Of a stretch of DNA of 64,000 bases, positions 52,159-64,000 are shown in pieces. The DNA is from Dentipellis sp. KUC8613 (Eukaryota > Basidiomycota > Agaricomycetes > Russulales > Hericiaceae), in assembly GCA_002286715.1 (NCBI GenBank), contig NSJX01000027.1, positions 124,001-188,000 of the forward strand. The letters run 5' to 3'. The notes beneath the pieces were generated by a model that was not told the origin of the DNA, ran no database searches, and saw only the letters and a list, made by a program, of their open reading frames with translations. A program made the position numbers and the translations under genes. The first letter of the stretch is position 1, and each line of letters starts with the position of its first letter.

Positions 52159-53500
52159 CTACACCGAAACCTCCTCCTCATCCTTCTTGCCTCCAGAGCG
52201 CACGAAATCCACCGTCGTCTCCTCAGATATCTGCACCGCCAGCGAGCGCATCGGATACAGCGCGTCGTCTGCCGCCGTGCGCGGTCCCTGGGGCGTCCAG
52301 CGGTAGCGCGGCACGATGCTCGCGGTGGACTGGCTATTCCCAGGCGCACTCGCGGAGCCGCAGTGGTAGTGCGTTTGGAGGGCGATGAGGATGAACACGA
52401 TGCCCTGGTTCCAGTCACAGCGTTTAAACTTCAGACACTGGGGTGATAGACGGAAGATCACGTACGACGAGCGGCTGGACGACGTCTAGCGCGGGATACT
52501 GGCCGTTCGAACCGACGAGGTAGGCGATGAGCAGGCCGCACAGTGCAGTGCTGTAGAGCGCGCCGGTCTCCACGACGATGATGATGACGGGCAAGAGGGT
52601 GCGGAAGCTCTTGGAAAACTGGTCGATAACGAGGATGCGCCATGCGATGGCGACTGCCAGTGCGAAAGTATATATTTCAGTCACTCGTAGTTCTCTTGCC
52701 GAAAGATTGGGTGCAAACTAGAGTACCTGTGCATAAGATGTTGATGGACATGGTCAAATGGTCAACGAGAAAAACGTCGTGATTTCGCGTGTGGCGACTT
52801 GAAAGATGGTGGTTCCGGGATGTGCCTGGGAGAATGCGTAGCACAGGTAGTAGCCGACGCCTAGCTCGTGTCGAAGTGGCTCAGCTTTCGAAGAGACGAG
52901 CGATCATCAGAGTCGGCACCTACAGGCGTTGGCGAGCAAAGCTGTTCCGGGGACCACGATAGCTTTCCACTGCTTGCCAAACACCACGTAGCATCTCCAA
53001 ACCTACAGCCGTATGATTAATATGAAGCGCTTCGACGAACCGAGGACATACTATGACACCGTCTCCCAGCAATGTCTGCGTGATATAAAGAGTGGACTTC
53101 GCAACGAAAAGAGGGTTTCCGATGTGCTTGTAATAGGTCGAAGCCTGCGATGTATTCACAAATGCCTGTAAGGCTCGGACGACGTCGATGATCATGTGCT
53201 ATATAATTCCAAAAGAAGGAGGTTATCGAAATATTCCGTCGGGAGCTTAGCCAGGCGCACACCCGTGGCCAAAGTGAGCAGAATGCTTGCAACGGAGGTC
53301 ATGATGACCTTCACCGACGGCGTCTTGTTCCGCATTACCAGCAAGAATCCGCAGTATAAAGATAGAAGCACCCCTGTATAGCGCCGTCATGAACAAATTA
53401 AAGCGGAAGTGCTGCAGATCAGTACTGGAAGAGACGTACCATAGAGCAGTGTCTCTAGAAAAAGAGCCAAAAGTTCAGCTTTGAGCAGAGAGATACCCAT
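52159..53500 (-). pseudogene. Seven-helix membrane protein, frameshifted paralogue
   Basis: Paralogue of the gene at 11419-12673 with the same exon order. ATG 53500 opens MGISLLKAELLALFLETLLYG. Next come VLLSLYCGFLLVM, IIDVVRALQAF, GNPLFVAKSTLYITQTLLGD, VWRCYVVFGKQWKA and GYYLCYAFSQAHPG. In the exon that should read ITTFFSLTM, the 8 bp TTGACCAT occur twice in a row (52750-52765), so the frame shifts and meets TGA at once. After this, family sequence resumes in the shifted frame: AIAWRILVIDQFSKSF, LYSTALCGLLIAYLVG, GIVFILIALQ and VRSGGKKDEEEVSV. All other exons and splice sites look sound, which suggests recent inactivation or a sequencing artefact. Confidence 0.75.
52750..52765 (+). repeat. 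8-bp tandem duplication (frame-shifting)
   Basis: ATGGTCAA occurs twice, head to tail, on the plus strand (TTGACCAT twice on the coding strand). The intact paralogue has one copy at the matching codons. Confidence 0.9.
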
Positions 53501-54231
53501 TCGTCTTGAGGATGCTGCATGCGCATCTCTTCCAAACCAGCTGGCTGCGTTATATACCTCTGAGAGGAGGATCTTTCCAGGATAATTGACCCGCTGATAG
53601 CTACAGGAGAGCCTACAGCTATCCTCTGAATTTGAAGCGCAGTCAATCCCTCCTCAGGAGGCCCACTGGCATAGGACAACTCATAAGGAACTTTGGTCAG
53701 TAGAAAGAGGCTCGGTATCAGCCCAACAGGGATCGCTATGAGTTTCAGAGTCTCAAAAAGCCGCGCGTGGAGGATTCCGATGTCCCTTCCTCATGAGATC
53801 CGCGCAGACCGCGACTACCTTGGAGGACAAATTCATCTTTTCGTTGAGGATCTGATATGTGAGGTCAGTTAGTACCATGGGAAGCAACCGGCGGCTGCGT
53901 CAAGCTGATGGACTTTACAGATGTTGAGAACACTCTCTGGCCATCACTTATCATCGACCAGCACTTTCCCACGGGTTCTGCACGCCCAACCCAACCCAAC
54001 AATGACAATGGCATGGACAAATAGACAACAAACAGCTTACCGCTGAAGGAAGCAGGGTGTACATTTGCCCTCGTGTCATCCGATACTTTACTCACAACGT
54101 CGAAAGAGTGTTTGATTTTCGTCGGAGAATCGGGACTGATATCATCAAGAAGGGACGCGCAGGACAATCATAGGGATCGAAACCACAAGATATTTCGAGG
54201 CTGGAGTCTTCTCCGTCCACTGAAGGTGACT
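53501..54231. other. Intergenic region
   Basis: About 730 bp between the seven-helix pseudogene start and the dioxygenase stop. A 100-codon minus frame here has no domain and is not called as a gene. Confidence 0.5.
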
Positions 54232-55710
54232 TCAGGCGGGGATGGGCACCTCCGCCTGGGGAGTCAAACGCACAGCATGCCTCCTCGCGCTGTTGTCGTA
54301 GTCGGGCGTCGCCGTGTGCACCGTCACGCGGTTGTCCTGCACAGCAGACACCAAGTCCATTGAGACCCTAGCACGGAAGAATCCAAGACATAAACGTACC
54401 CAAACCACGACGGTGCCAGGCTCGTAGGACGCACGAACTTGAAAATCGGCACCCTTGGAGATATGGTCATACAAGAACCTGAGCAGGTACTCCGACTCTT
54501 CAGCCTTGAAGCCGACGATATTCTTCGTGAAGCCTTCGTTGACGAACAGAGCCTTCTCTCCTGTGACAGGGTGCTGGCGGACGAGAGGATGCTGTATGCC
54601 AGTGACAGATGTCAAGTCAAACACTCGCTTTCGAAGGAGTGCAATTGCGACTAACCTCGACTTCAAGGACAGCGGGGGTCTCAATCTTCTCGATGATAAG
54701 CTGGGCAATGCGATCTGCACGTTCGTACCTCAGTCTCGATAGGCTCCCGCCTCACAGGTCCACCGCGCTTTCTCGAGTATTCCGCATGAGGCACAGCCGA
54801 GTGCACCGCGCGCAAGCCCTCTAACCGTTTCTTGAACTCGAGAGAAAGACGGTTGTATGCTTCTACCTGAGAAGCGAAAATAGTGTCACCGCCAAACTCG
54901 GGTTGCTCGAGGATGAAAAAGATAGTCGTGCCAGGCGGCTGCTTCTCGTATGACTGCGATGGATTGGTGAGGGATTTTCATGAGTTATGAGAGAGGCACT
55001 GACGACGTCCGAGTGCCAATTGACGTGATTAGCCCGGCTCCCGCTCAAATACTCCCGACGATTGCGCTTCGCATCGCGGTAAACTGGAGAACAAACCACC
55101 ATAAAACACCATTTCAACAACAACAACGACCAAGCCGGACATACGAACCAATATGAAACTCAGGGTATCCCTTCACATTCCCCGACGTCGCATTCCTCTG
55201 TATAGGCCCAAAATGACGCGCAATCTCAATCTGCCGCTCCGGGCCAATATCCTTGAAGTCCTGATCGCGCAGCACGACTAGCTTGCGCTCAGCGGTGAAG
55301 AGGGCAAGCTCGTCGAGGCCTTCTTCACTCAATCGGGAAAGCTGAACGCCACGCAGCTCGGTACCGATGTATGGGCTGATCAATTTGGCTGTGACGCCCT
55401 CGAAGAGCAGGTGCGGCTTCGCGGGGTCAGCGCGTAGGCCAGGGTCTGTGAAGTCGAAGAGCTCGGTAGGAGGGAATTTCTCCTGAGGGTCGGAGTAGGG
55501 GTAGTAGAATGGGTACGCGGGGCCTTGCTGTGAAACGTGCGATGATTTATCAGTATGAATGCAGGCATGGTCATATGCAGCGAGAGATTATTCACGCACG
55601 TCCTCGTTAGTAGAAGACAGATGGTTAGAATTTGGCTTGAGATGAGCAATGCCATCAATGGCATTCTCCATCGTTTGGGTGGCGGTCTCGGTAGTAAGTG
55701 CGGAGGCCAT
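54232..55710 (-). CDS. TauD/TfdA-family Fe(II)/2-oxoglutarate dioxygenase
   Basis: Predicted non-heme dioxygenase; relatives release sulfite from sulfonates such as taurine or act on other small acids. ATG 55710 opens MASALTTETATQTMENAIDG. The core reads PYIGTELRGVQLSRLSEEG, ERKLVVLRDQDF, RHFGPIQRNATSG, then NHVNWHSDVSYEKQPPG, with the iron-binding H-x-D in WHSD. GGDTIFASQVEAY, LVRQHPVTGEKALFVNEGF and VWDNRVTVHTATPDYD (distal His) follow, then RRHAVRLTPQAE with the 2-oxoglutarate-binding Arg. Length (about 385 aa) and order fit yeast Jlp1 and other fungal TauD proteins. Six or seven exons; no break seen. The true substrate cannot be read from the sequence. Confidence 0.9.
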
Positions 55711-56407
55711 TACGGAGGATTGCTTGGAGTGGGAAGAGAATGCGAAACATTTCGACCATCCATGAAACTATTATATCCCCACAGATCCGAGTCTACCGTA
55801 TCAAACAAGAGCCATAACGGCACGTCGAGTTTCAGGTCTGTCGAATACCAACGCTGCGGAAATAAACGGAAATGCCTCACACAAAAGTCAGACGAAACCT
55901 ACTAGAGTATCATCATTTTCTTTGTCAGTGACATCTTCTCTGCATGCCATTCAGTTGACGTACTAGAATCAATGTGGATGACACGGTCTCCAACTCCTTA
56001 GGATCCTTGCATCCTATAAAAGCATGCGCGGCGTGGTTCCGGAATTGTCTCAGCACCCACGTTCTTGTACGTGAGCATCCCTCGAGGATGTAGTCAGAAG
56101 GAAACTGCGGATACACCTGCCATATTTAAAGGGCCTGGGAAATGGAAGAGAAAGGTTGCCATGGGTTGGTTCAACTTGGTGTCGGAGCCAACACTTGCCG
56201 GGCCGGCATCGTCCGAGCCACTTGAAGCCCAGCTGCTGTAAGCTGTTCGCTTGCGCTCAGTGGAGTTATTCAATATTCAATATTCAATATTCAACATCCG
56301 AACAGAAAGCACAGTGTCGATCCAATATCCAAGACATGTATATGTTCCAAATTACTATACAGTATTCAAAGCAAGAGCACGTGCCTCTATAGGGCAAAAC
56401 CAGAGGA
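55711..56407. other. Intergenic region with heptamer repeat
   Basis: About 700 bp between the dioxygenase start and the SNF2 stop. It holds a TATTCAA heptamer repeat at 56267-56294 and no recognised gene. Confidence 0.55.
56267..56294 (+). repeat. TATTCAA heptamer tandem repeat
   Basis: Four perfect 7-bp units downstream of the SNF2 gene. Confidence 0.9.
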
Positions 56408-59400
56408 TCAATCCTCGTCCTCATCTTCATCTCTGCCGGGCCTGAAGAGGGCCATGAGATCGTCGAGCCCAAGTTTGTTGTTCTTGAGCTTGTCTCCGCT
56501 GAGCGCGGCGTTGGCGAGGGCGCGCTTGGTGTCCTGCAGGGCAAGAATACGCTCTTCTACCGTCTTCTCGATGGTGAGCTTGTAGATGTTAACGTCGCGC
56601 TTCTGGCCGAACCGATGCGCACGATCGAAGGCTTGTTCCTGAAGGGTTAGATGGCTTGTGTTAGAAAGGTTGCCAGGCAGGATACGGCATGGGATGTACC
56701 TCGAGTGCAGGATTCCACCACAGGTCGACCAAAATGACGTTGTTGCAGGCAGTCAGATTCAGACCTGTTAACAGTGTATCTGGTCAATGACTGCGACACT
56801 ATGCTATACGTGTCTGCTCACCAACACCACCGGCTTTGAAGGAGATAAGAATAACATTGGTGGACTTGCTATTCCTGATCTTTTCAAGACTCGCCTCGCG
56901 CTTGTCCTTGGTCATAGATCCATCGTCTGGGAGAGGCGATATTCAGTGTATTATTCACACAACGAAACGAGAAGGAGAAACGTACACCGCACAAACTTGA
57001 TCCCTTCGTGATTCAAGAACTGCTCAATGATGTCCAGCATCGAGGTGAACTGGGAGAAGATGATCGTCTTCTCGTTAGTCGGTTCGCCGTCCTCTTCGGT
57101 GCGGGACGAGATGTCCTCGAGCAGCTCAAGGATCTTGCGTGTCTTCGCCGACTCAGCAGGCAGCCCCGGTGTAACTCCGATCGACTTCCGCGCCGCCCTG
57201 CGTACCAGGCCAATGCAGTCTTGGCAATGCTCGTCGTCCTCCGCGATGTTGTCGGACGTGAGCCTGAGGACCGCTGTCGTCAGCGCATGTCGCAAAACTT
57301 TAGTTTACGATGGCACGTACGACGTTTGACAGACTTGACATTTCCTCCCGTCGGAAATCGTCGCTTGACCCAACAGGGCGGCGAGGCTGTCAGTGTCGTC
57401 GTCTTCCTTCGTGGCCGGGCGTGATTCCACCGCATCTCTATCGACCTTGTAATCTTTAGATACAAGAGATGGATGGTTGCACGCTAGAGGATCCATGGTT
57501 AGCTATGAGATAAAACACAGATTTAGACAATATGGCCTACCTTGACGCAGACGAAGCAGGAGGACCAAGACGTGGGTATAGTTCTTCATCACATCGCCGG
57601 ACCTGATCAGTTTCTGCATCTGCTCCTCGATCCGATTCTCGATAGAGTTGTAGAAGTGGCGCTCCTCGTCATCAAACGCACAGTTGATGATGTCCAAGTT
57701 CCTCTTCGGAAGCTCGATCAAGGCACGGCCGTTCAACATGTCTGTTTTCTGCCGACGAAGCATAATCGCTTTGAGGACGACCTGCGAAGTACATTTCATC
57801 GTTAATTTGTGTAGAGTAGCAAGGACCGTCGGGAGACCGTACGTGCAATCTCTTCATCGCTCTCACAGACTTCCCGCTTTTAACCGGCTTGAAAATCTGC
57901 TCGTTGAAGCGCTGCCAGTCGTTCAATGGCCGAACGCGAAGGAACTTGAGCAAAGCGTAGATATCTTCGACGCTGTTCTGACTGTTGGAGACGAGCCTGA
58001 GAGCATGTCCAAGATATTATACAACAGGTGCTTACAGGGGAGTTCCAGTCAAACACCATCTATATTTCCCCTCGAGGGCGCAGCAAGCTTGAGATGCCTT
58101 GGTGTTTCTATTTCTGATGTTGTGGGCCTCATCTATTTGACTGCTTTAATTGTACCTTCGCATCACTATACACACGGGAACGCACCTAGTACTATGCGCC
58201 ACCACTTCACCTTGAACAGAGCGTTTTTCTGCTTGCCCTTCGGCGCCGACTTCTTCGCTTTGAGCGTACGCCCAAACGTCTCAGAAGATAACTCGTCCGA
58301 CTCGGAATCGGAGTCTACAGACTTCTTCTTTTGACTCTTCTTCGGCTTGGACTCGTCCTTTGCATCGGGAGTATAGGCAGCATACTCGGAGGATACGGTG
58401 TTGTAGGACGTAACAACAACGTGCGCGCGCTCCAGTACACTAGGATCTATTCTCAAACGTTAGAACAGTCCTTTCGTCATATGCTTGCCAAGACCTACCT
58501 GTAGTCCTTGATTGTCCGTGGTGCTGTATGACTCTCAGACCCCTTGCCATCTTGCTGATTTCATCCGCCCACTGGCCGACTAAGCCCACAGGTGAGATGA
58601 CGCTTTTGAGAACTCCTATCAGTCAACAAACAGGATAGGTGGACTATTCAACTCACAGAGTCGCCGCTGCCCACCCGTCTTCTTTGTCCGAGCGGCGAGG
58701 CTTCCCATCTACGATACGGGTGATCGTCTGAATCGTCTTCCCCAGACCCATATCATCAGCGAGAATTCCACCGGTCTTCTTCCCGCTCTCGCGTTCGGCC
58801 ATCCACCGACGACCAACAACCTGATGGGGTAGAAGCTTGATTCCATCCTTGAAACCTTCGACAGTAGCTTCGCTCATATCGATGGGCTCGCCCTCGCCTT
58901 CGCCCTCTTCGCGGCCGTCAAATGTCTGCTGAAGGAGATCCTTCAAGTCCTTCTCTGCATCCGCGGAGCCTTTGATAGGATCGTATAAAACATCGTCCTT
59001 CAGTTCGTCGAATGTCTCCCACAAAGCATTGTGGGCCGCGACAGGCTGTTTAGGCAGGTCGCGATTAGACGGGATGTGTATCGGTATTCCAGCGCCGGAC
59101 TTGGAGGGTACTCTCTGCGACTGTGAGCTCATGTTATCGCGCCTCTGAGTGAGTGGTAGGTCGGATCGAGGAAGTGACTGTTTTGGTTTCTGGGGAGGCC
59201 TTTGTATGCTACGCGTTAGGAGTCACGGAGCAACATAAAAAGCGCGGAAGTCATACGCGTTGCCACGAGGACCGTCGTCTTCAGAATCTGAAATCTCGTA
59301 AACCGTCCTCTGGCTATTGTCTGGCTTCTTTGGCGGAGGAGAATCGGATGTAGAGGCTATTGACTGTTCGAGACGTGTCAGAGTGCCTATTGTTCTCGCA

Positions 59401-59589
59401 ATTGAAAGTTTGAGAAATCACTATAATAGATGGTGTGCTGTTGGCTGTATTCGGGGAGACAGCAGGCTTGTTTTGCTTGGCCCTTGCACCGAGAGGCTGT
59501 GGGACGAGGTTCACTCTGGAACGGCTGGATTACAAGAGTGGTCAGGGGAGCGTTTGTTCAGACAAAAGAGCAGCTTACAAGTCTTCCAT
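56408..59589 (-). CDS. SNF2-family ATPase (Rad5/Rad16/Uls1-like)
   Basis: Predicted nuclear double-stranded-DNA translocase for chromatin remodelling or repair. ATG 59589 starts [16 protein letters not shown]. An acidic Ser-rich N-part and two early introns follow. The helicase core reads [33 protein letters not shown] (Walker A), [27 protein letters not shown] (Walker B), [18 protein letters not shown], then a Lys/Ser-rich insert before the DEAH exon. [11 protein letters not shown] and [14 protein letters not shown] follow. Next is a compact CQVCQT ... HCQDCI pair, then [39 protein letters not shown] and [22 protein letters not shown]. The C-end is acidic (RDEDED). The four-Cys element replaces a full RING finger, as in Uls1 or lodestar-like members. 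About 12 exons. Confidence 0.92.
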
Positions 59590-60244
59590 AGTCGCCGGAT
59601 TCAGGTAGGGTGGTTAGTTAGGTAAGGGAGAAAGGAACGCGGCGACAGTGCCACTTGGACGCGACGGCGAACTCAAACAATACGCGCCTCACGCGCTTGC
59701 GCTCGCCACGTGCCACGTGACTATAACGGCATAGAAATGGCGACTGTCCGGTGCTTGTTCCCAGAGCGACTGTTTGTTTTCTCTCTAGCTTACGGCGTAA
59801 AATAGCCTCAATGGAGAGTCACAATTCTTTGGGAGGGTAAAGCTTGAGATTTTGAGGTCTTGAACCACATAGAGAAATGTGACTCAAAAGCGTCTGTCAC
59901 AGATCACGTGGAGCGTGGTACGGCATCCCTGTTCGCCCGCAATTTGTAGTTGGCTTTGCGGGCTTTCCACAACCAACCACCAGATCCAACATTGCTGAAC
60001 CAGGTCGTATTTTTGATGTCTTCAGAGCCATGAACTCTGAGCGGTACGCCGATGAGATATTATCGCTCACACCGAGGGTGTGACGGTGACCGGAGTCACA
60101 GCAGGACTTCTCGGAGTCGGTCAGAGAGCCGCTCACTCTGCGCAGCCCTTGGGCAGGGCAAACTCCCTCTCGCTCGCACGAGCCGCCATGTACATCTATT
60201 AGCTACCGCCAACATCTTCTTCTTCTTCTTCCGTACCCTACGCC
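59590..60244. promoter_or_regulatory. Divergent interval, SNF2 ATPase / EST1-like gene
   Basis: 655 bp between two start codons pointing away from each other. An 79-codon minus frame here has no domain. Expected to hold both promoters. Confidence 0.5.
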
Positions 60245-63200
60245 ATGTCAGAAGAAGCTTCCACTATTGCAAGGTAAGCGAAGAATGCCGATTACAGATT
60301 TCCGATACTAACTCACGCTCCAGGGACTCCAAAGGCCTCCAGCAGGGTCTGAAGGAGCTCCTGTCAAACAAATCGCGAGATCCATGGGACAGAGAGGTTG
60401 AATTTCAACGGAAAAAGTATGTCATATCCTTGTCCGAATCCTCAAGCCGGCCTGACTTTCATCCAGCCTGCAGAAGCAGTACCTTCTGCTCCTTCTCGCT
60501 TACCCATTTTCCAAAGAGTCAAAAGATGCTGAAACGCATCTATGGATGCAGACATCGTATGCGCTCATCTCCGTCTACAAGCAGCGCATAACCACCCTCG
60601 AGAACGCGCTGCGGGACCAGAATGCGCAGAAGCAGCAAGGCCGACAGCCCCGCCACGGACCAGTCGAATACCGCAAATTACTCCAACGCTTCAAACAGTT
60701 CCTGGCAAACGAAGAGAAATTCTGGACCCAGCTCGTCGTCCGTTTCCAGCGCCAATTTTCCCTCGAGGAAGCGCGGCCGGCTCTTGTGACCCTGGGCATT
60801 CTCACATCGACTGACCCCGCCGGTGACGCGAAAGATGCGGGAGGTGAACCTGACGCTCAGAATGGCGGCGCACGACAGAGCCACTTCAGTTTTCCGCCAG
60901 AACAGGAAGGGGCTGTCTCGCCACTGACGCCGGCGCAGCATGCGAGCAAGCTCACGACTTTGAGCAAAGCCCTCATCTGTCTGGGCGATCTTGCGCGCTA
61001 CCGCGAGCAGTATAGCGAGAATGGATCTCGCCGTGCTAACGAAGAAGGCACGAGACGCGGCGGACGCAATCGGCGACAACCCTCCGCTGAGCTCAGTCGC
61101 GCCAAAGACTACCAGAAAGCAAGAGCCTGTTACGAACGTGCTCGAGATCTTGTCCCGGACGACGGAAATGCGTCGCATCAGCTTGCCATCCTCGCCTCAT
61201 ATCAAAAAGACACATTCGAAAGTCTGGTTCACTACTACAAGGCGCTCTGCGCAAAGGTTTCTTACGATCCTGCGGCGGAGAACATGGGGACTGTGTTATC
61301 AAAGTTCCTCGAGTCGCGGAGGCACAGGCGTAAGGCGAAGCAGGCGACAGATCCGGCGGCCGATGGCGCTCTGCCGTATAGAGTCAGACTTCAGTCCTTC
61401 AAAGACAGTGTCATCCTCCTTCACGCCCTGTGGAGACTCACTCCCGACGAGTGCGCATTTTCTCCCCGGAGCTAATGAATGTTGTGACTCACCGCTTTTA
61501 CAGAATGGATGCCATTTTTCCCGACCACTCCGAGCAGGTCCTGAGGGACTTCTCTACTCTGGTATCCGAACGCGCTTTGCCCATAGACACAATCACGAAG
61601 GTCTTGGTCCTCGCGCAGGGTGCCCTGTGGAAGCACCGTATGGTCCGTTCTTCCCCTGGCACATCGTCCAAGCGCTCCAGTGGGTCTGCCCCCGCTTCAG
61701 GTTCCTCTGCCTCCGCCACTGCCGTCATGGAGTCCCGAATCTTGAAACACGTCATGGCTTTGTATCACGCTCTTCTCCTCTGCGGGGTCGAGGAGCTAGT
61801 CGAGTCGATGAAGATCAAGGAGGACGACCTGGCGATGCGGATCACCGCGACGTTCCGCCGCATGCTCCCTGCTCTGCGCATTGCTGGCAAGTGGCTTAAC
61901 GCCAATGTCGACTATGTTTTCAAGTGCAACGAGACGAAGCAGCTTATCCTCAGCGACGATATCGAAGCGTTTTGGTCCGAGTACAGAACCTTCATCACTC
62001 ACGTCGCTTCGATATTCCCTCCTGATGTACTCCCAAAGTTGGCACGGCCACTGGAAGAGGACGTTGATATGAGCGGCTTTCTCCCTCTGAGAGGTTCTGC
62101 TGCGGACGACAAGCAACGCGACTCTGGCACACTGGGAGAACAAATGGAAATCGACGAACCTCGGGCGTTGGAGCAAGTTCATCCTAACGAAGAACAGCTC
62201 ATGCGGATATGGGATATCTGGAACGATGCCCGGCGTCTCGCAGACGCCACAGGCTTGTCTTTGGGACAGATTTCGCGACCACCAAGCACTTCGCAGGATT
62301 CTCTGCCTAATGGCAAGGGAGTTGATCCTACTCGAAAGGATGGCGCGAACGCCACGGGACTGAGCCAGAGTCCTCACTCGCTAGACCAGTCGCAATGGCA
62401 GCCTTGGTCGGCCCCGAAAGAAGTCGAGGAGGATGCCCGGACCGAAGCTACGAAAACGGATGACGATCCTGTCGGCGACGCCTTCAGACAAGCTTTGAAC
62501 GTGTCCGATGACGAGCGAGAGGAGCAGGATGAAATTGTATGGAATCCCAGGTAAGTGCTGGAGACGATGAGTCTGTCGTACGCAGCACTAAAGTAACCTC
62601 AGAGCATTGTCACCTGAGAAGCCTGCTCCAATCCAGCCACGCCGAACTCCCGCCCACATCCGGACTGTCTCCGGGATGAGCCCTACGAGCCCCATTAGCC
62701 CTGTGAAGCCTAGTCCCGTATACGGCGCTACGTCTCCAGTTCACCGTTTTGGCACCCATGCTTCTTCGGTCTCGCCGACTGGGCCAACACCAGTAGCCTC
62801 CAACGTCGTGCAGACTACGGCGCAGGATCTCCTCAACAATGTTATGTCATTCAGGCCTGTTGGCGGCGCCCATGTTGGACCTCGGCAGCCTTCACACAGG
62901 AGCCAGGTGTCCCAGTCAGCATTGAACTCGCCGCTCGGACAACAGCCCAGCGGACCTCCGGCCCCTCACCCGCAGCTTTTGTTTGGTGCCTCTCAGGCAG
63001 GACCGGGTTCAGGCCAATCCATATGGGCAGCTGGGCCCGGCGAAGGGTCGCTCATGCCACAAAATCGTGCACCTTCAGGATCTTATCCGTTACCGCCGCC
63101 GACTTCGGGAGGACACATGGCCAACCCATCCATGAGCCAGGCCTCGTGGCCTTCGCCGTACGATCGTCCCAACCAAGCCTCGAATGCTCAGTACATGAAC

Positions 63201-63563
63201 GCAATGCCGCCTCTTAACACATTCGCTGCTCCTGGTCCTAATAACGCACATCGCCGTGTCCCAAGTGCGGCTTTGCCCATGACAAATGTGTATACGAACA
63301 CAAACCCGAACGAGGCAATGGCATACGTGCAATATAATCAGGCATCTGCTCCGCCTAACCATTCAGTTGGTTTCGGCAGGCCTGCTCTGGGAGGCTTAGG
63401 ATCTGCGCCGGGCGCAAACTTCGACCCCGCGATAGTGTCCGTGGGGGGCCAGCCACCCCACCTGCCCTACTCATATCCGCACGGACACCACGCCCTAAAC
63501 TCCATCGACCATTCCGGAAACCGCCGCCCGAACGCAGGAGGAATCTGGGGAAGCGCAGGATAG
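60245..63563 (+). CDS. EST1/SMG7-family telomerase-associated or mRNA-decay protein
   Basis: Predicted 14-3-3-like and helical-repeat protein that acts at telomeres or in nonsense-mediated decay. ATG 60245 opens MSEEASTIAR, then after an intron DSKGLQQGLKELLSNK and RDPWDREVEFQRKKLQKQY. The EST1-type N-domain includes FLANEEKFWTQLVVRFQRQF, LGDLARYREQY, DYQKARACYERARDLVPDDG and NASHQLAILASYQKDTFESL, then VHYYKALCAK. A helical middle (LRDFSTLVSE, HVMALYHALLLCGVEEL, RRMLPALRIAGKWLNANVDY) follows. The C-terminal 310 aa (from about 62600) are Pro/Ser/Gln/Gly-rich and end GGIWGSAG. No PIN nuclease domain is present, so it is nearer Est1, Ebs1 or SMG7 than SMG6. Confidence 0.9.
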
Positions 63564-64000
63564 ACATCGTCTCGCTCGGATTCACCCATCGTCTGGACTG
63601 GGGTGCCGTCTTTCTCTCCTCTCACAAGGGCTGCCGTTGCCCAGACACGCATACGCATCTCAGCACGCTGTACCGGCCGCCTCCTCGCGCCTGCTTCTTG
63701 CGAAGTCTCTCGCCGCCCCGCCTGCGCCGGTGTGTTCATCGGTTCCGACGGGGCCCGACGAGCCCCTGCTGTGGCTTCCTGTCTGTCTTATATATGGATA
63801 TTACATGCCTTTGGTCCGCGACGTCGAACGCCTGGACACGTATGTCAGCGCGCGGGCGTCGCATCGCTTATTATGCCCTTTATCTCTTGATATGGTGAAG
63901 ACGGAGGCGTACGAAACCGTGGCGTCTCCGCGTCGCCTGCGTCCCGCGTCCCGGCTTCCTAGCTTTTACCCTCATACCATTTCCCTTAGCTCACTAGCAC
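63564..64000. other. Downstream region, no gene recognised
   Basis: About 440 bp after the EST1-like stop up to the window end. No domain-bearing frame was found; it probably begins with a 3' UTR. Confidence 0.5.

Noticed and set aside
53865..54167. 100-codon minus frame between pseudogene and dioxygenase
   Set aside because: No domain, no signal peptide, not linked by splice sites to either neighbour.

Overview
This window looks like nuclear DNA of a filamentous basidiomycete, most likely an Agaricomycete of the wood-decay (polypore-like) type. Genes are dense and cut by many GT-AG introns, mostly about 50-60 nt. The gene set includes a cytochrome P450 with a paralogous neighbour, a secreted CBM1 protein, a basidiomycete-type HNH protein, a Zn2Cys6 regulator and two DHA1 MFS transporters. 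Genus and species cannot be fixed from the sequence alone. Splice sites were read by eye, so exon edges are less certain than gene extents.

Layout. 0-5 kb: the 3' tail of a P450 (+) converging on a second, apparently complete P450 (-), then a decayed HNH-domain gene (-). 5-8.3 kb: an RNase III-domain gene with a long disordered tail (+) and a doubtful small secreted Cys-rich frame. 8.6-14.6 kb: GDP-L-fucose synthase (-), a seven-helix membrane protein (+) and GDP-mannose 4,6-dehydratase (-). 14.7-21 kb: a small putative Zn-ribbon protein (+), a large SMP/C2 lipid-transfer-type protein (+) and a CBM1 secreted protein (-). 21.5-30.6 kb: a small hairpin membrane protein (-), RNA polymerase III subunit Rpc34 with a large Lys/Ser insertion (+) and a Zn2Cys6 regulator (-). 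30.6-33.8 kb: gene-poor. 33.8-43.1 kb: mitochondrial uS17 (+), a SUZ-domain protein (-) and two related MFS transporters (-). 43.1-48.3 kb: gene-poor with short heptamer repeats. 48.3-64 kb: a GDP-fucose-type nucleotide-sugar transporter (-), FAD synthase (+), a frameshifted second copy of the seven-helix gene (-), a TauD-type dioxygenase (-), a SNF2 ATPase (-) and an EST1/SMG7-family protein (+).

The clearest functional link is GDP-L-fucose: dehydratase and synthase lie within 6 kb, and a transporter of the SLC35C type lies about 34 kb further on. Together these would make GDP-fucose in the cytosol and carry it into the Golgi. No fucosyltransferase is visible. Two likely broken genes are documented: the second seven-helix copy carries an 8-bp tandem duplication that shifts its frame, and the HNH gene carries two in-frame stops and one frameshift.
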